A DNA stretch of 13,955 bases from Gaiellasilicea sp035556515 (GCA_035556515.1 DATMEO010000176.1:1-13955), one strand, 5' to 3'. Positions 6,917 through 12,792 are shown, numbered from the stretch's first letter. Notes: generated by a model from the sequence alone, not told the origin. Numbers and translations: made by a program.

Positions 6917-7378
6917 CTACGCCGCGGCCAGGGACCGCTCGAGGTGCTGGTGCGAGGGGCAGTAGTCGCGCTCGGGCAGCGGTGTCCGCTGGCACGGCTT
7001 GCCTTTGCGGGTGGTCGCGCGGCAGCGGGCGACGCCACCATCGAGGGCGCCGGCCTCGAGTTGCTCCTCGATGAAGCCGACCGCCGCCGCGATCCCTTCC
7101 TTGACCGCCCAGGCGACCTGCGCCTGCGCCGTGATCGGGAAGAAGCGCCGGATGTCCTGGAAGAGCGCCCGGTCGGGCTTGGCGAAGTAGTGCGGGTCGG
7201 CGGCGAGCCGCTCCATCGTCTGCTCGCACTGCTCGAGCACCGATCGGCGCGATTCGAGCTGGACGGAAGTCTCTGCGTACGGGTCGATCAGATCCTTGAT
7301 CGAGCGGTAGATCGCTCTCGAATACTGATACATGCAGGCCTGCAATTGCACGAGTTGGGCTTCCATCTGTGCGCTCAT
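6917..7378 (-). CDS. Hypothetical protein with C-terminal Cys/His (DUF5763-like) motif
   Basis: The 153-aa protein has a largely helical N-terminal part (about 1-110: QLQACMYQYSRAIYRSIKDLI, SRRSVLEQCEQTMERLAADP, AQVAWAVKEGIAAAVGFIEEQL). A C-terminal putative zinc site follows, C119-x9-C129-x10-C140-x2-H143. The tail reads CRATTRKGKPCQRTPLPERD then YCPSHQH, the pattern of small C-x-A-T-T-x-K-G-x-P-C modules of the DUF5763 kind. The open frame reaches 7618, but the upstream part crosses a good promoter (7441-7469), so the ATG at 7378 is preferred. AGGGAG lies just 2 nt before it, which is tight. The next internal ATG (MEAQLVQ) is an alternative. The gene is 17 nt upstream of the WYL regulator on the same strand and probably co-transcribed with it. 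Function unknown. Confidence 0.75.
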   Translation of the reverse strand: MSAQMEAQLVQLQACMYQYSRAIYRSIKDLIDPYAETSVQLESRRSVLEQCEQTMERLAADPHYFAKPDRALFQDIRRFFPITAQAQVAWAVKEGIAAAVGFIEEQLEAGALDGGVARCRATTRKGKPCQRTPLPERDYCPSHQHLERSLAAA

Positions 7379-7440
7379 CGCTCCCTGTTCTATCCCGCAG
7401 TCAGGCCGAAAACGGGGTTTCGGCGGGGTGGTCGAGACCG

Positions 7441-7469
7441 AGTATACGGACTCCCCGGTGTTGTTACAA
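7441..7469 (-). promoter_or_regulatory. Sigma-70-type promoter for the Cys/His-tail protein and WYL regulator
   Basis: On the minus strand TTGTAA (7469-7464; four of six matches to TTGACA) is followed after exactly 17 nt by TATACT (7446-7441; five of six matches to TATAAT). The leader to the ATG at 7378 would be about 55 nt. This is the best classical promoter in the window. The -35 overlaps a small inverted repeat, TTGTAACAA. Confidence 0.6.
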
Positions 7470-7568
7470 AGTCGCTTACATAAGTTTTCCGTCCAGGAAA
7501 CACACCGGTCCCCGGACGGGTCGCTTGCGAGGGCGTGTGCCCGCACCCCAATTTCCTTACACCTTTCG

Positions 7569-8243
7569 TCAGGGCACGATCTCACGTTGGTACGCGGATG
7601 GGAAGACCGCGCGGGCACGCTGGAGCGCGGAGGAGGCTTCGGCCTCGTTCTCGTACACGCCCTGGAAGACGACGTAGTAGCCCGGGTGGAGGCTCGCGTA
7701 GCGCGACGAGTCGAGCACGCCGACGCGGCGCAGGCCGCCGTCGCGGGCTTTCGTCGCCTGCGCGCTCGCGGCGTCGCGGCCGTTCTGCTGCGGCAGCGAG
7801 AGCAGGACGATCGTCCAGCCGCGGCGGTCGCGGGGCCAGGAGATCGCGGCCGGGTTCACCGGCGGCGGCGGTGGTGGGGCGGTCGTCGCAGGCGCCGTTG
7901 TCTGGGTCGGTGCCGTCGTCGGCTCCGGCGCGGTGAGCGTCGGCGTGCCGCCGGTGACGGTCAGGCTGCCACCGGTCGCGGTCGAGATGGCGCTCTCCTC
8001 CTCGCCGTCTCCCGAGATCGCGATCGCGGCACCGGTGCCGAGCACGGCGATCACGAGCCCGAGCAGCGCCGGCACGAGCCAGGCACCGGCCCAGTCGTGC
8101 CGCTCGGCGACGGTCGTCGAGGCGCGCGCGACCGGCCCCGCCGGCTCGTGCGCCAAACGGCGGCCGCATTCGAGGCAGTACTCCTGGCCGGGCTGCGCGG
8201 GAGCACTGCAGTGCGGGCAATGCGTCTGGCCGGCGGCGTTCAT
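7569..8243 (-). CDS. Zinc-ribbon, single-TM, SPOR-like protein
   Basis: The 224-aa protein has an N-terminal zinc ribbon C9-x2-C12-x10-C23-x2-C26-G on the cytoplasmic side. A membrane span follows at about 54-76 (LVPALLGLVIAVLGTGAAIAI), then a Thr/Pro-rich linker at about 100-130 with a run of six prolines. The C-terminal domain (about 141-224: WTIVLLSLPQQN, YYVVFQGVYENEAEASSALQRA) has the beta-alpha-beta pattern of SPOR/sporulation-related repeats that bind peptidoglycan denuded of stem peptides. This suggests a cell-envelope protein with an extracytoplasmic wall-binding end. The ATG at 8243 overlaps the stop of the upstream zinc-ribbon gene (ATGA), so the two are translationally coupled. 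The longer in-frame extension to 8324 is antisense-like overlap and is rejected. Role unknown; the SPOR call is by pattern. Confidence 0.8.
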   Translation of the reverse strand: MNAAGQTHCPHCSAPAQPGQEYCLECGRRLAHEPAGPVARASTTVAERHDWAGAWLVPALLGLVIAVLGTGAAIAISGDGEEESAISTATGGSLTVTGGTPTLTAPEPTTAPTQTTAPATTAPPPPPPVNPAAISWPRDRRGWTIVLLSLPQQNGRDAASAQATKARDGGLRRVGVLDSSRYASLHPGYYVVFQGVYENEAEASSALQRARAVFPSAYQREIVP

Positions 8244-8629
8244 CGTGCGTCGGCCGCCGCCTCGGCGACGGGACGGCCGCAGGTGGCGCAGAAGCGGGAG
8301 CCCCACAGCAGCGGCGCGCCGCACTCGCAGCGCGCGGTCTTCGGGACGCCCGGCGCGCGGCTTGCCGCCCCGAGGAGCACGTCGAGCTCGTGGATGCGCG
8401 CTTCGAGCCCGATCAGCTCGGCGCAGCGCTCGAGCAGCAGGTCTTCCCGAAACCGGTCGCGGCGGTACATCTCGAGCGAGAGCCCGCCCAGGTCGCGCAG
8501 CTTCTGCTCACGCAGCCGCATCAGCGCGCGGCGCTCGCGCCGAAGCTCGCTCGCAGGCGGAGCGGGACGACGGCGGGGGCGCGCTTCATCTCGGCGCAGG
8601 AGCCGTCGCAGGGGCGGAAAGCGCACCAC
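8240..8629 (-). CDS. Coiled-coil protein with C-terminal zinc ribbon
   Basis: The 129-aa protein has a basic N-terminus (about 1-35, Arg/Pro-rich), a charged helical segment at about 28-88 (RRERRALMRLREQKLRDL, DRFREDLLLERCAELIGLEARI) that is likely a coiled coil, and a C-terminal zinc ribbon C101-x-C103-G-x9-C114-x2-C117-G. The first pair is C-x-C rather than the usual C-x2-C. It starts with tandem GTG codons 10 nt after the aldehyde dehydrogenase stop; there is no ribosome site, but TAGACT lies 7 nt upstream. It overlaps the SPOR-like gene by 4 nt, and both carry a zinc ribbon, so the products may work together. Function unknown. Confidence 0.75.
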   Translation of the reverse strand: MVRFPPLRRLLRRDEARPRRRPAPPASELRRERRALMRLREQKLRDLGGLSLEMYRRDRFREDLLLERCAELIGLEARIHELDVLLGAASRAPGVPKTARCECGAPLLWGSRFCATCGRPVAEAAADAR

Positions 8630-8636
8630 GGCGCCG

Positions 8637-8642
8637 AGTCTA
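8637..8642 (-). promoter_or_regulatory. Possible leaderless -10 of the coiled-coil/zinc-ribbon gene
   Basis: TAGACT on the minus strand ends 7 nt before the first GTG. Its first three bases are the TAG stop codon of the aldehyde dehydrogenase, so stop and -10 would be the same DNA. The identical hexamer lies upstream of two other GTG starts in the window. Confidence 0.35.
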
Positions 8643-10067
8643 GAGATCGATGACGACGAGTCGGTCTTCGGTCAGCTCGCGGACGGCGTATGCCGGCCCC
8701 TCTCGCGTATTGCCGGAGTCCTTGACGCCGCCGTACGGCATCTGGTCGGCGCGGAAGGTCGGGGCCTCGTTGACGGTGACGCCGCCGAAGTCGAGCCGTT
8801 GAACGGCGTTCAGCGCCGTCTTCAGGTCGCGGGTGAAGATCCCGGCCTGGAGCCCGTAGCGCGTCCCGTTCGCGAGCTCGATCGCCTCGTCGAGCGTGTC
8901 GTAGGGAGCGATCGTGCAGACAGGCCCGAACACCTCCTCGCACGAGACCTTGAGCTCAGGAGCTGCGTTCGCGATCACGGTCGGCCGGATCAGCCCCTCC
9001 TCGATCGTGCCCCCCGTCAGGATCTCCGCGCCCGCCTCCCGCGCCTCCTCGATCCATTCGAGCACGCGATCGCGCGAGCCGGCGTCGATCAGCGGCCCGA
9101 CGTCGGTCGCCTCGTCGAGCGGGTCGCCGAGGACGAGGGCCTCCACCTTCCGGACGAAGCGCGAGACGAGCTCGTCGTAGGCGCCGTGCTGGACATAGAT
9201 TCGCTGCACCGAGATGCAGCTCTGGCCGGCGAAGGAAAACGCGTTCGCGGCGAGCCGCGTGCTGACGTCGTCGAGGTCGGCGTCGGCCTCGACGATCACC
9301 GGCGTCGCGTTCCCGAGCTCGAGCTTGACGCGCTTGCGCGGCGCCCGCTCGGCGAGCTTCCAACCCACTTCGCCCGAGCCGGTGAAGGTGATCGCACGCA
9401 CGCGCTCGTCCTCGACGAGGACGTCGCCGATCTCCGACGCAGGCCCGACCAGCACGTTCAGCCAGCCGGGCGGGAGCCCCGCCTCGGTCTCGAGCTCCGC
9501 GAGCAGGAGCGCCGAGAACGGCGTTTGCGATGCAGGCTTGAGCACGACGGCACAGCCGGCCGCGAGCGCCGGTGCGATCTTGTGCGCGACGAGGTTGAGC
9601 GGGAAGTTGAACGGCGAGATCGCGCCGACGACGCCGATCGGCCGGCGCAGCGTGAACGCGAGCTTCCCGGCGCCGGCCTGCGATGCGTCCATCGGGATCG
9701 TCTCGCCGGCGAGCTTCCGTGCCTCGACCGCGGCGAAGGTGAAGGTGGACATCGCCCGGGATGCCTCGACGCGGGCGGCCTTGAGCGGCTTGCCTGCCTC
9801 GGCGGCGATCGTCTGCGCGACCTCTTCGTGGCGGCGGCCGAGGTGGCCGGCGACGCGCACGAGGATCTCGGCGCGCTTGTGGGCCGGGAGCGGCTCCCGC
9901 ATTGCCGTCTCGGCGGCGTCGACGGCGCGCCGCGCCTCGGCAGCACCCGCCTTCGCGACCCGGCCGACGGTCTCGCCGGAGTAGGGCGAACGCACCTCGA
10001 CCCAGTCGCCGGTCTCGACCCACTCGCCCGCGATCAACAGCTTCTTCTCGGAGGCTGTCGTGGCCAC
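8640..10067 (-). CDS. NAD(P)-dependent aldehyde dehydrogenase
   Basis: The full-length 475-aa ALDH-superfamily enzyme oxidises an aldehyde to a carboxylate. Conserved elements are SPFNFPLNLVAHK with N154, the cofactor lysine LKPAS (K177), FTGSGEVG (about 228-235), the general base E250 in LELGN (the usual LELGG is changed to GN), and the nucleophile C284 in FAGQSCISVQR. The C-terminal signature EVFGPV and PYGGVKDSGNTREGP resembles the GAPN, phosphonoacetaldehyde and sulfoacetaldehyde dehydrogenase branch more than the betaine-aldehyde type, but the substrate cannot be read from sequence. It starts with GTG at 10067, has no ribosome site and has TAGACT 6 nt upstream. It is divergent from the thiolase with 22 bp between starts, and it is the first gene of a three-gene minus-strand run. 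Confidence 0.92.
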   Translation of the reverse strand: MATTASEKKLLIAGEWVETGDWVEVRSPYSGETVGRVAKAGAAEARRAVDAAETAMREPLPAHKRAEILVRVAGHLGRRHEEVAQTIAAEAGKPLKAARVEASRAMSTFTFAAVEARKLAGETIPMDASQAGAGKLAFTLRRPIGVVGAISPFNFPLNLVAHKIAPALAAGCAVVLKPASQTPFSALLLAELETEAGLPPGWLNVLVGPASEIGDVLVEDERVRAITFTGSGEVGWKLAERAPRKRVKLELGNATPVIVEADADLDDVSTRLAANAFSFAGQSCISVQRIYVQHGAYDELVSRFVRKVEALVLGDPLDEATDVGPLIDAGSRDRVLEWIEEAREAGAEILTGGTIEEGLIRPTVIANAAPELKVSCEEVFGPVCTIAPYDTLDEAIELANGTRYGLQAGIFTRDLKTALNAVQRLDFGGVTVNEAPTFRADQMPYGGVKDSGNTREGPAYAVRELTEDRLVVIDL

Positions 10068-10073
10068 CCGGTG

Positions 10074-10079
10074 AGTCTA
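10074..10079 (-). promoter_or_regulatory. Probable leaderless -10 of the aldehyde dehydrogenase
   Basis: TAGACT on the minus strand ends exactly 6 nt before the GTG start. It overlaps by 2 bp the plus-strand TATGCT element of the divergent thiolase. No good -35 is seen. Confidence 0.5.
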
Positions 10080-10083
10080 TGCT
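10078..10083 (+). promoter_or_regulatory. Probable leaderless -10 of the thiolase
   Basis: TATGCT (four of six matches to TATAAT) ends exactly 6 nt before the thiolase ATG, which fits transcription starting at the start codon. The spacer CCTCCT is the complement of a ribosome site, not a ribosome site itself. It shares 2 bp with the minus-strand element of the aldehyde dehydrogenase. Confidence 0.5.
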
Positions 10084-10089
10084 CCTCCT

Positions 10090-11238
10090 ATGGCCACGGA
10101 CGCGCTGATCGTCGGTGCGGTTCGCAGCCCGATCGGGCGTCGCAACGGCTCGCTCGCCGGCACGCGCGGCGACGAGCTCGCCGGCCAGGTGCTGAACGGC
10201 CTCGTCGCGCGCCACGACCTCGATCCGGCCGAGGTCGAGGACGTCCAGATGGGCTGCGTCACCCAGATCGGCGAGCAGGGCTGGAACATAGGCCGGATGG
10301 CGCCGATGGTCGCCGGCTGGCCCGAGACCGTCTGCGGCACGACCGTCGACCGCCAGTGCGGCTCCTCGATGCAGACCAACTTCAACGCCGCGGCCGCGAT
10401 CTGGGCCGGCCAGCTCGATGTCGTCGTCTCGGCGGGTGTCGAGATGATGTCGCGCGTCCCGATGGGCTCGAACGGCGGCGATCTCTCCGACAAGCTGACC
10501 GAGCGCTGGCAGATCGTGCCGCAGGGGATCTCGGCCGAGGCGCTCGCGTCCGAGTGGAACCTCTCGCGCGATGCGCTCGACGCCTTCTCGCTCGAGTCGC
10601 ACCGGCGCGCGATCGCCGCGATCGACGAGGGACGGTTCGAGAACGAGATCGTCCCGGTCGAGGTGGGAGCGGCCGGCGCGGCCGTGCTGTTCGCCGTCGA
10701 CGAGGCGCCGCGGCGCGACACATCGGCCGAGAAGCTCGCCTCGCTCCAGCCCGCATTCCTGCCCGACGGCGTCGTCACCGCCGGCAACTCGAGCCAGATC
10801 GTCGACGGCGCCGCTGCGGTACTCGTGACCAGTGAGTCCGCGGCGTCGCGCCTGGGTCTCGAGCCCCGTGCGCGCTTCGTCTCGTTCGGCCTTGCCGGCG
10901 TCGACCCGTACCGGATGCTGCACGGGAATCCCGAGGCTTGCCGCAAGGCGCTCGCGAAGGCGGGCCTGACGTGGGACGACATCGCGGTGATCGAGGTGAA
11001 CGAGGCGTTCGCGTCGGTCGTGCTCCAGTTCGCGCATGACGCGGGTCTCGAGGACCGGTTCGGCGACATCAACCCGAACGGCGGCGGCATCTCGCTCGGC
11101 CATCCCCTCGGCGCCACGGGCGCCCGAGTCACAGCGACGCTGCTGAACGAGCTCGAGCGCCGCGAGGCGCGCTACGGGATCGCGTGCATGTGCATCGGCT
11201 TCGGCCAGGCGATCGCCACGGTCGTCGAACGCCTCTGA
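10090..11238 (+). CDS. Acetyl-CoA acyltransferase (thiolase)
   Basis: The 382-aa protein belongs to the thiolase family. It catalyses reversible Claisen condensation or cleavage between acetyl-CoA and an acyl-CoA (3-ketoacyl-CoA), in fatty-acid degradation or acetoacetyl-CoA formation. The nucleophilic cysteine is C90 in TVDRQCGSSMQ. The NEAFAS box is present, H338 lies in GGGISLGHPLGATGAR, and the second catalytic cysteine is C368 in CMCIGFGQA. The N-terminal ALIVGAVRSPIGRRNGS is standard. The length is normal for the family (about 380-400), so it is probably complete and active. It lies back to back with the aldehyde dehydrogenase and is followed directly by an EVE-like gene. A 3-hydroxyacyl-CoA dehydrogenase, a pathway neighbour, lies 2.1 kb downstream. 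Degradative and biosynthetic thiolases cannot be told apart here. Confidence 0.94.
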   Translation: MATDALIVGAVRSPIGRRNGSLAGTRGDELAGQVLNGLVARHDLDPAEVEDVQMGCVTQIGEQGWNIGRMAPMVAGWPETVCGTTVDRQCGSSMQTNFNAAAAIWAGQLDVVVSAGVEMMSRVPMGSNGGDLSDKLTERWQIVPQGISAEALASEWNLSRDALDAFSLESHRRAIAAIDEGRFENEIVPVEVGAAGAAVLFAVDEAPRRDTSAEKLASLQPAFLPDGVVTAGNSSQIVDGAAAVLVTSESAASRLGLEPRARFVSFGLAGVDPYRMLHGNPEACRKALAKAGLTWDDIAVIEVNEAFASVVLQFAHDAGLEDRFGDINPNGGGISLGHPLGATGARVTATLLNELERREARYGIACMCIGFGQAIATVVERL

Positions 11239-11612
11239 GCCAGCGCTGGCTGCTCGTCCGCGGCCGAGGCGAGCGGCCGCTCCCTGCGACGGGCTTCGCG
11301 CTCGAACGCCACTCCTCGACGCGGAGACCGACCGTGGCCAAGGAAGACCTCGCGATTTGCTACGCCAGCGTCTGGCAGGCGGTCTTCGCGGTTGTCGAGG
11401 TGACGTCGGACCCGGAGGAGGATCCGGAGCGCGACCGCTGGCGCTGGTCGTTCGGCATCCGACCACTGCTCGCGCTCGACGACCTCGACCGGTCGATCCC
11501 GGCGGAGGAGGTCGGCATCTTCCCGAGCTCGATCTGGCGGCACTCGTACATCCGGCTGAACGAGGAGCAGTTCACCGCCGCGCGCACCGCGATCGCTCGG
11601 GCAGCCTTGTGA
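11184..11612 (+). CDS. EVE/PUA-like small protein (start uncertain)
   Basis: The conserved part begins at 11238 with SQRWLLVRGRGERPLPATGF. It continues with DLAICYASVWQAVFAVVEVTS, RWRWSFGIRPLLALDDLD, FPSSIWRHSYIRL and NEEQFTAARTAIA. A W-x-L-V start, a middle strand V(F)-x-V-V-E-V, and a late S-x-W-R-x-S-x-I-R-L followed by a helix after EEQF match the order of EVE domains, a PUA-like fold linked to modified nucleic-acid bases. The assignment is tentative. Start: the in-frame GTG codons at 11184 and 11190 lie inside the thiolase end. The CTG at 11235 would overlap the thiolase TGA as CTGA and fits the domain edge better; the GTG at 11334 would remove the first strand. No ribosome site is visible. 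It is co-directional with, and probably co-transcribed with, the thiolase. Its stop codon lies inside the first hairpin repeat. Confidence 0.6.
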   Translation: MHVHRLRPGDRHGRRTPLSQRWLLVRGRGERPLPATGFALERHSSTRRPTVAKEDLAICYASVWQAVFAVVEVTSDPEEDPERDRWRWSFGIRPLLALDDLDRSIPAEEVGIFPSSIWRHSYIRLNEEQFTAARTAIARAAL

Positions 11613-11629
11613 CTGATAGACACAAGCCC
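11606..11629 (+). repeat. 24-nt hairpin repeat, copy 1
   Basis: This copy is identical over 24 nt to copy 2 at 11664-11687. It contains an inverted repeat CTTGTG/CACAAG with a 9-nt middle (ACTGATAGA) that can add a CT/AG pair. The TGA stop of the EVE-like gene is inside the left arm region. No T-tract follows. Confidence 0.85.
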
Positions 11630-11663
11630 TCGGAGCACGCATGGTTACGCGGCTGCTGAGGAG

Positions 11664-11687
11664 CTTGTGACTGATAGACACAAGCCC
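11664..11687 (+). repeat. 24-nt hairpin repeat, copy 2
   Basis: This direct repeat of copy 1 starts 58 nt later, leaving 34 nt of unrelated sequence between copies. A preceding G extends the stem to seven pairs (GCTTGTG/CACAAGC). It lies 5 nt beyond the stop codon of the convergent lysR gene, so it may act as the 3' hairpin of that transcript. Confidence 0.85.
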
Positions 11688-11692
11688 GTCGT

Positions 11693-12634
11693 CTAGGCGG
11701 CGACGGGTGCGAGCGAGGCGCCGACCTCGGCGCAGACCTCGCGGGCGACGTCGACAAACGCACGCGCGGCGGGCGAGCGATGACGGTCGCGATGCCAGGC
11801 GAGCGCGATCCGCCGCGGCGGGATCTCAGGATCGAGCTCGAGCACGCGGATCCGTTCGTCGTTGCAGTCGGTCGCGAGCAGTGGCACGAGCGCGACGCCG
11901 AAGCCGGCTCCGACGAGGCCCTGGACAGTGCCGTTGTCGTCCGAGCGGAACGCGACGTCGACCGCGACCCCGCGCTGCGAGAGCTCGCCCTCGGCAAGGG
12001 CGGTGCTACGGCAGGCCCGGTTGCCGATCAGTGTCAGGTCGCTGACGTCGGCGAGGCTCGCGCGGGTGAGGCCGGCCAGCTCGTGCTCGGCGGGAACGAG
12101 CAGGACGTAGCGATCGGCGAGCAGCTCGGCCGCGTCGAAGGGACCGTCAAGGAGCGGCGGCATCGCGAACGCGAGGTCCAGTTCGCCACGCTCGACGAGC
12201 CGAACGAGCTCCTCGTCGGACGCCGACTCGGTCAGCTCGACCTCGACCTGCGGCCACGCCACCGCGAAGCGGCGCATCACCGCCGGCAGCACGCGTGCGC
12301 CGACGCTCTGGAACGTGCCGATGCGGAGCCGGCCGCCGTGGCCCTGCGCGAGCGCGGCCATGTCCGCTTGCGCCGCGTGCAGCCGGGCGACGATCGCCTC
12401 GGCGTGGCGGAGCAACAGCCGGCCGGCTTCGGTGAGCGAGACGGCGCGCGGCCCGCCGGGTCGCTCCAGTAGGCGCTCGCCGACGAGCCGCTCGAGCGTC
12501 TGGATCTGCTGGCTGATCGCGGACTGCGTGTAGCCGAGCGAAGCGGCTGCGCGGCCGAACGTGCCTTCGCGCGCCACGGCCTCCAGGGCAGCGAGATGAC
12601 GGAGCTCGACGCCGAGCCAGCTATCAGATTCCAT
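11693..12634 (-). CDS. LysR-family transcriptional regulator
   Basis: The 313-aa protein is a full-length LTTR. The winged helix-turn-helix is at about 9-68: LRHLAALEAVAREGTFGRAAA, SLGYTQSAISQQIQTLERLVG, then ERLLERPGG. A linker helix follows (EAGRLLLRHAEAIVARL). The effector-binding domain (about 95-305) starts LRIGTFQSVGARVLPAVMRRF and contains ELDLAFAMPPLL, YVLLVPAEHEL and GLVGAGFGVALVPLLA. It probably binds the 25-bp palindrome immediately upstream (12655-12679), autoregulating itself and controlling the divergent 32-aa peptide gene at 12694. The effector is unknown. The ATG at 12634 fits the family N-terminus; TATTCT (12651-12646) with TTGCTC 18 nt further upstream would give a leader of a few nucleotides only. 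Confidence 0.92.
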   Translation of the reverse strand: MESDSWLGVELRHLAALEAVAREGTFGRAAASLGYTQSAISQQIQTLERLVGERLLERPGGPRAVSLTEAGRLLLRHAEAIVARLHAAQADMAALAQGHGGRLRIGTFQSVGARVLPAVMRRFAVAWPQVEVELTESASDEELVRLVERGELDLAFAMPPLLDGPFDAAELLADRYVLLVPAEHELAGLTRASLADVSDLTLIGNRACRSTALAEGELSQRGVAVDVAFRSDDNGTVQGLVGAGFGVALVPLLATDCNDERIRVLELDPEIPPRRIALAWHRDRHRSPAARAFVDVAREVCAEVGASLAPVAA

Positions 12635-12645
12635 GATCGATATGG

Positions 12646-12675
12646 AGAATAACTCGACTTGCTCTAATAGAGCAA
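12646..12675 (-). promoter_or_regulatory. Probable lysR promoter overlapping the palindrome
   Basis: On the minus strand TTGCTC (12675-12670) and TATTCT (12651-12646) are separated by 18 nt. The -35 half lies inside one arm of the 25-bp palindrome, so a bound regulator would cover it. Confidence 0.4.
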
Positions 12676-12679
12676 GTCG
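12655..12679. promoter_or_regulatory. 25-bp perfect palindrome, probable LysR operator
   Basis: The arms CGACTTGCTCTA and TAGAGCAAGTCG flank a single central A at 12667, with no mismatch over 12 pairs. It lies 21 bp upstream of lysR and 15 bp upstream of the divergent micropeptide gene. This is the classic placement of an LTTR recognition site. The dyad here is closer-spaced than the canonical T-N11-A box. Confidence 0.75.
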
Positions 12680-12687
12680 CCCATGCT
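12659..12687 (+). promoter_or_regulatory. Probable promoter of the 32-aa peptide gene
   Basis: TTGCTC (12659-12664, three of six to consensus, inside the palindrome) is followed after 17 nt by CATGCT (12682-12687), which ends 6 nt before the ATG. The -10 position is the same as at the thiolase, whose hexamer TATGCT differs by one base. A leaderless message is expected. Confidence 0.4.
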
Positions 12688-12693
12688 TCGAGC

Positions 12694-12792
12694 ATGAGCG
12701 TCGTCGTGATCGTCTTCATCCTCGTGGTCGGGCCCCTCGCATTGCTCTACGGCGCGGACTCGCGCCGCGACGAGCCTCGCCGTGATCCGTAG
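12694..12792 (+). CDS. 32-aa single-span membrane peptide
   Basis: A 33-codon open frame encodes MSVVVIVFILVVGPLALLYG followed by ADSRRDEPRRDP. It has one hydrophobic span (about 2-19) ended by a G-A-D-S-R motif and a charged Arg/Asp tail, so the tail probably faces the cytoplasm (positive-inside). I have an impression that short actinobacterial hypothetical proteins with a G-P-L-A...Y/F-G-x-D-S-R pattern recur, but I cannot confirm it here. It is divergent from lysR across the palindromic operator, the usual position for an LTTR target gene, and it has the leaderless -10 geometry seen elsewhere. It is too short for most gene finders. Supporting signs are the ATG, the sensible hydrophobic/charged layout, and the promoter; expression is not shown. 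Confidence 0.6.
   Translation: MSVVVIVFILVVGPLALLYGADSRRDEPRRDP

Noticed and set aside
7470..7568. Terminator hairpins downstream of the SPOR-like gene (GGGC/GCCC and CCGGTCC/GGACGGG arms)
   Set aside because: The stems are short or mismatched, one has a loop too small, and there is no T-tract.
7332..10835. Plus-strand open frame of 1167 codons
   Set aside because: It lies antisense to the aldehyde dehydrogenase, zinc-ribbon and SPOR-like genes, and its translation is Arg/Gly/Ala/Leu-rich low-complexity typical of high-GC shadow frames.
8956..11466. Minus-strand open frame of 836 codons
   Set aside because: It is antisense to the thiolase and frame-shifted against the aldehyde dehydrogenase; no domain is recognisable.
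11606..11687. Mini-CRISPR (two partly palindromic 24-nt repeats with a 34-nt spacer)
   Set aside because: There are only two repeats, no cas genes, and the positions are tied to gene ends; it is better explained as paired hairpins or a dispersed repeat.
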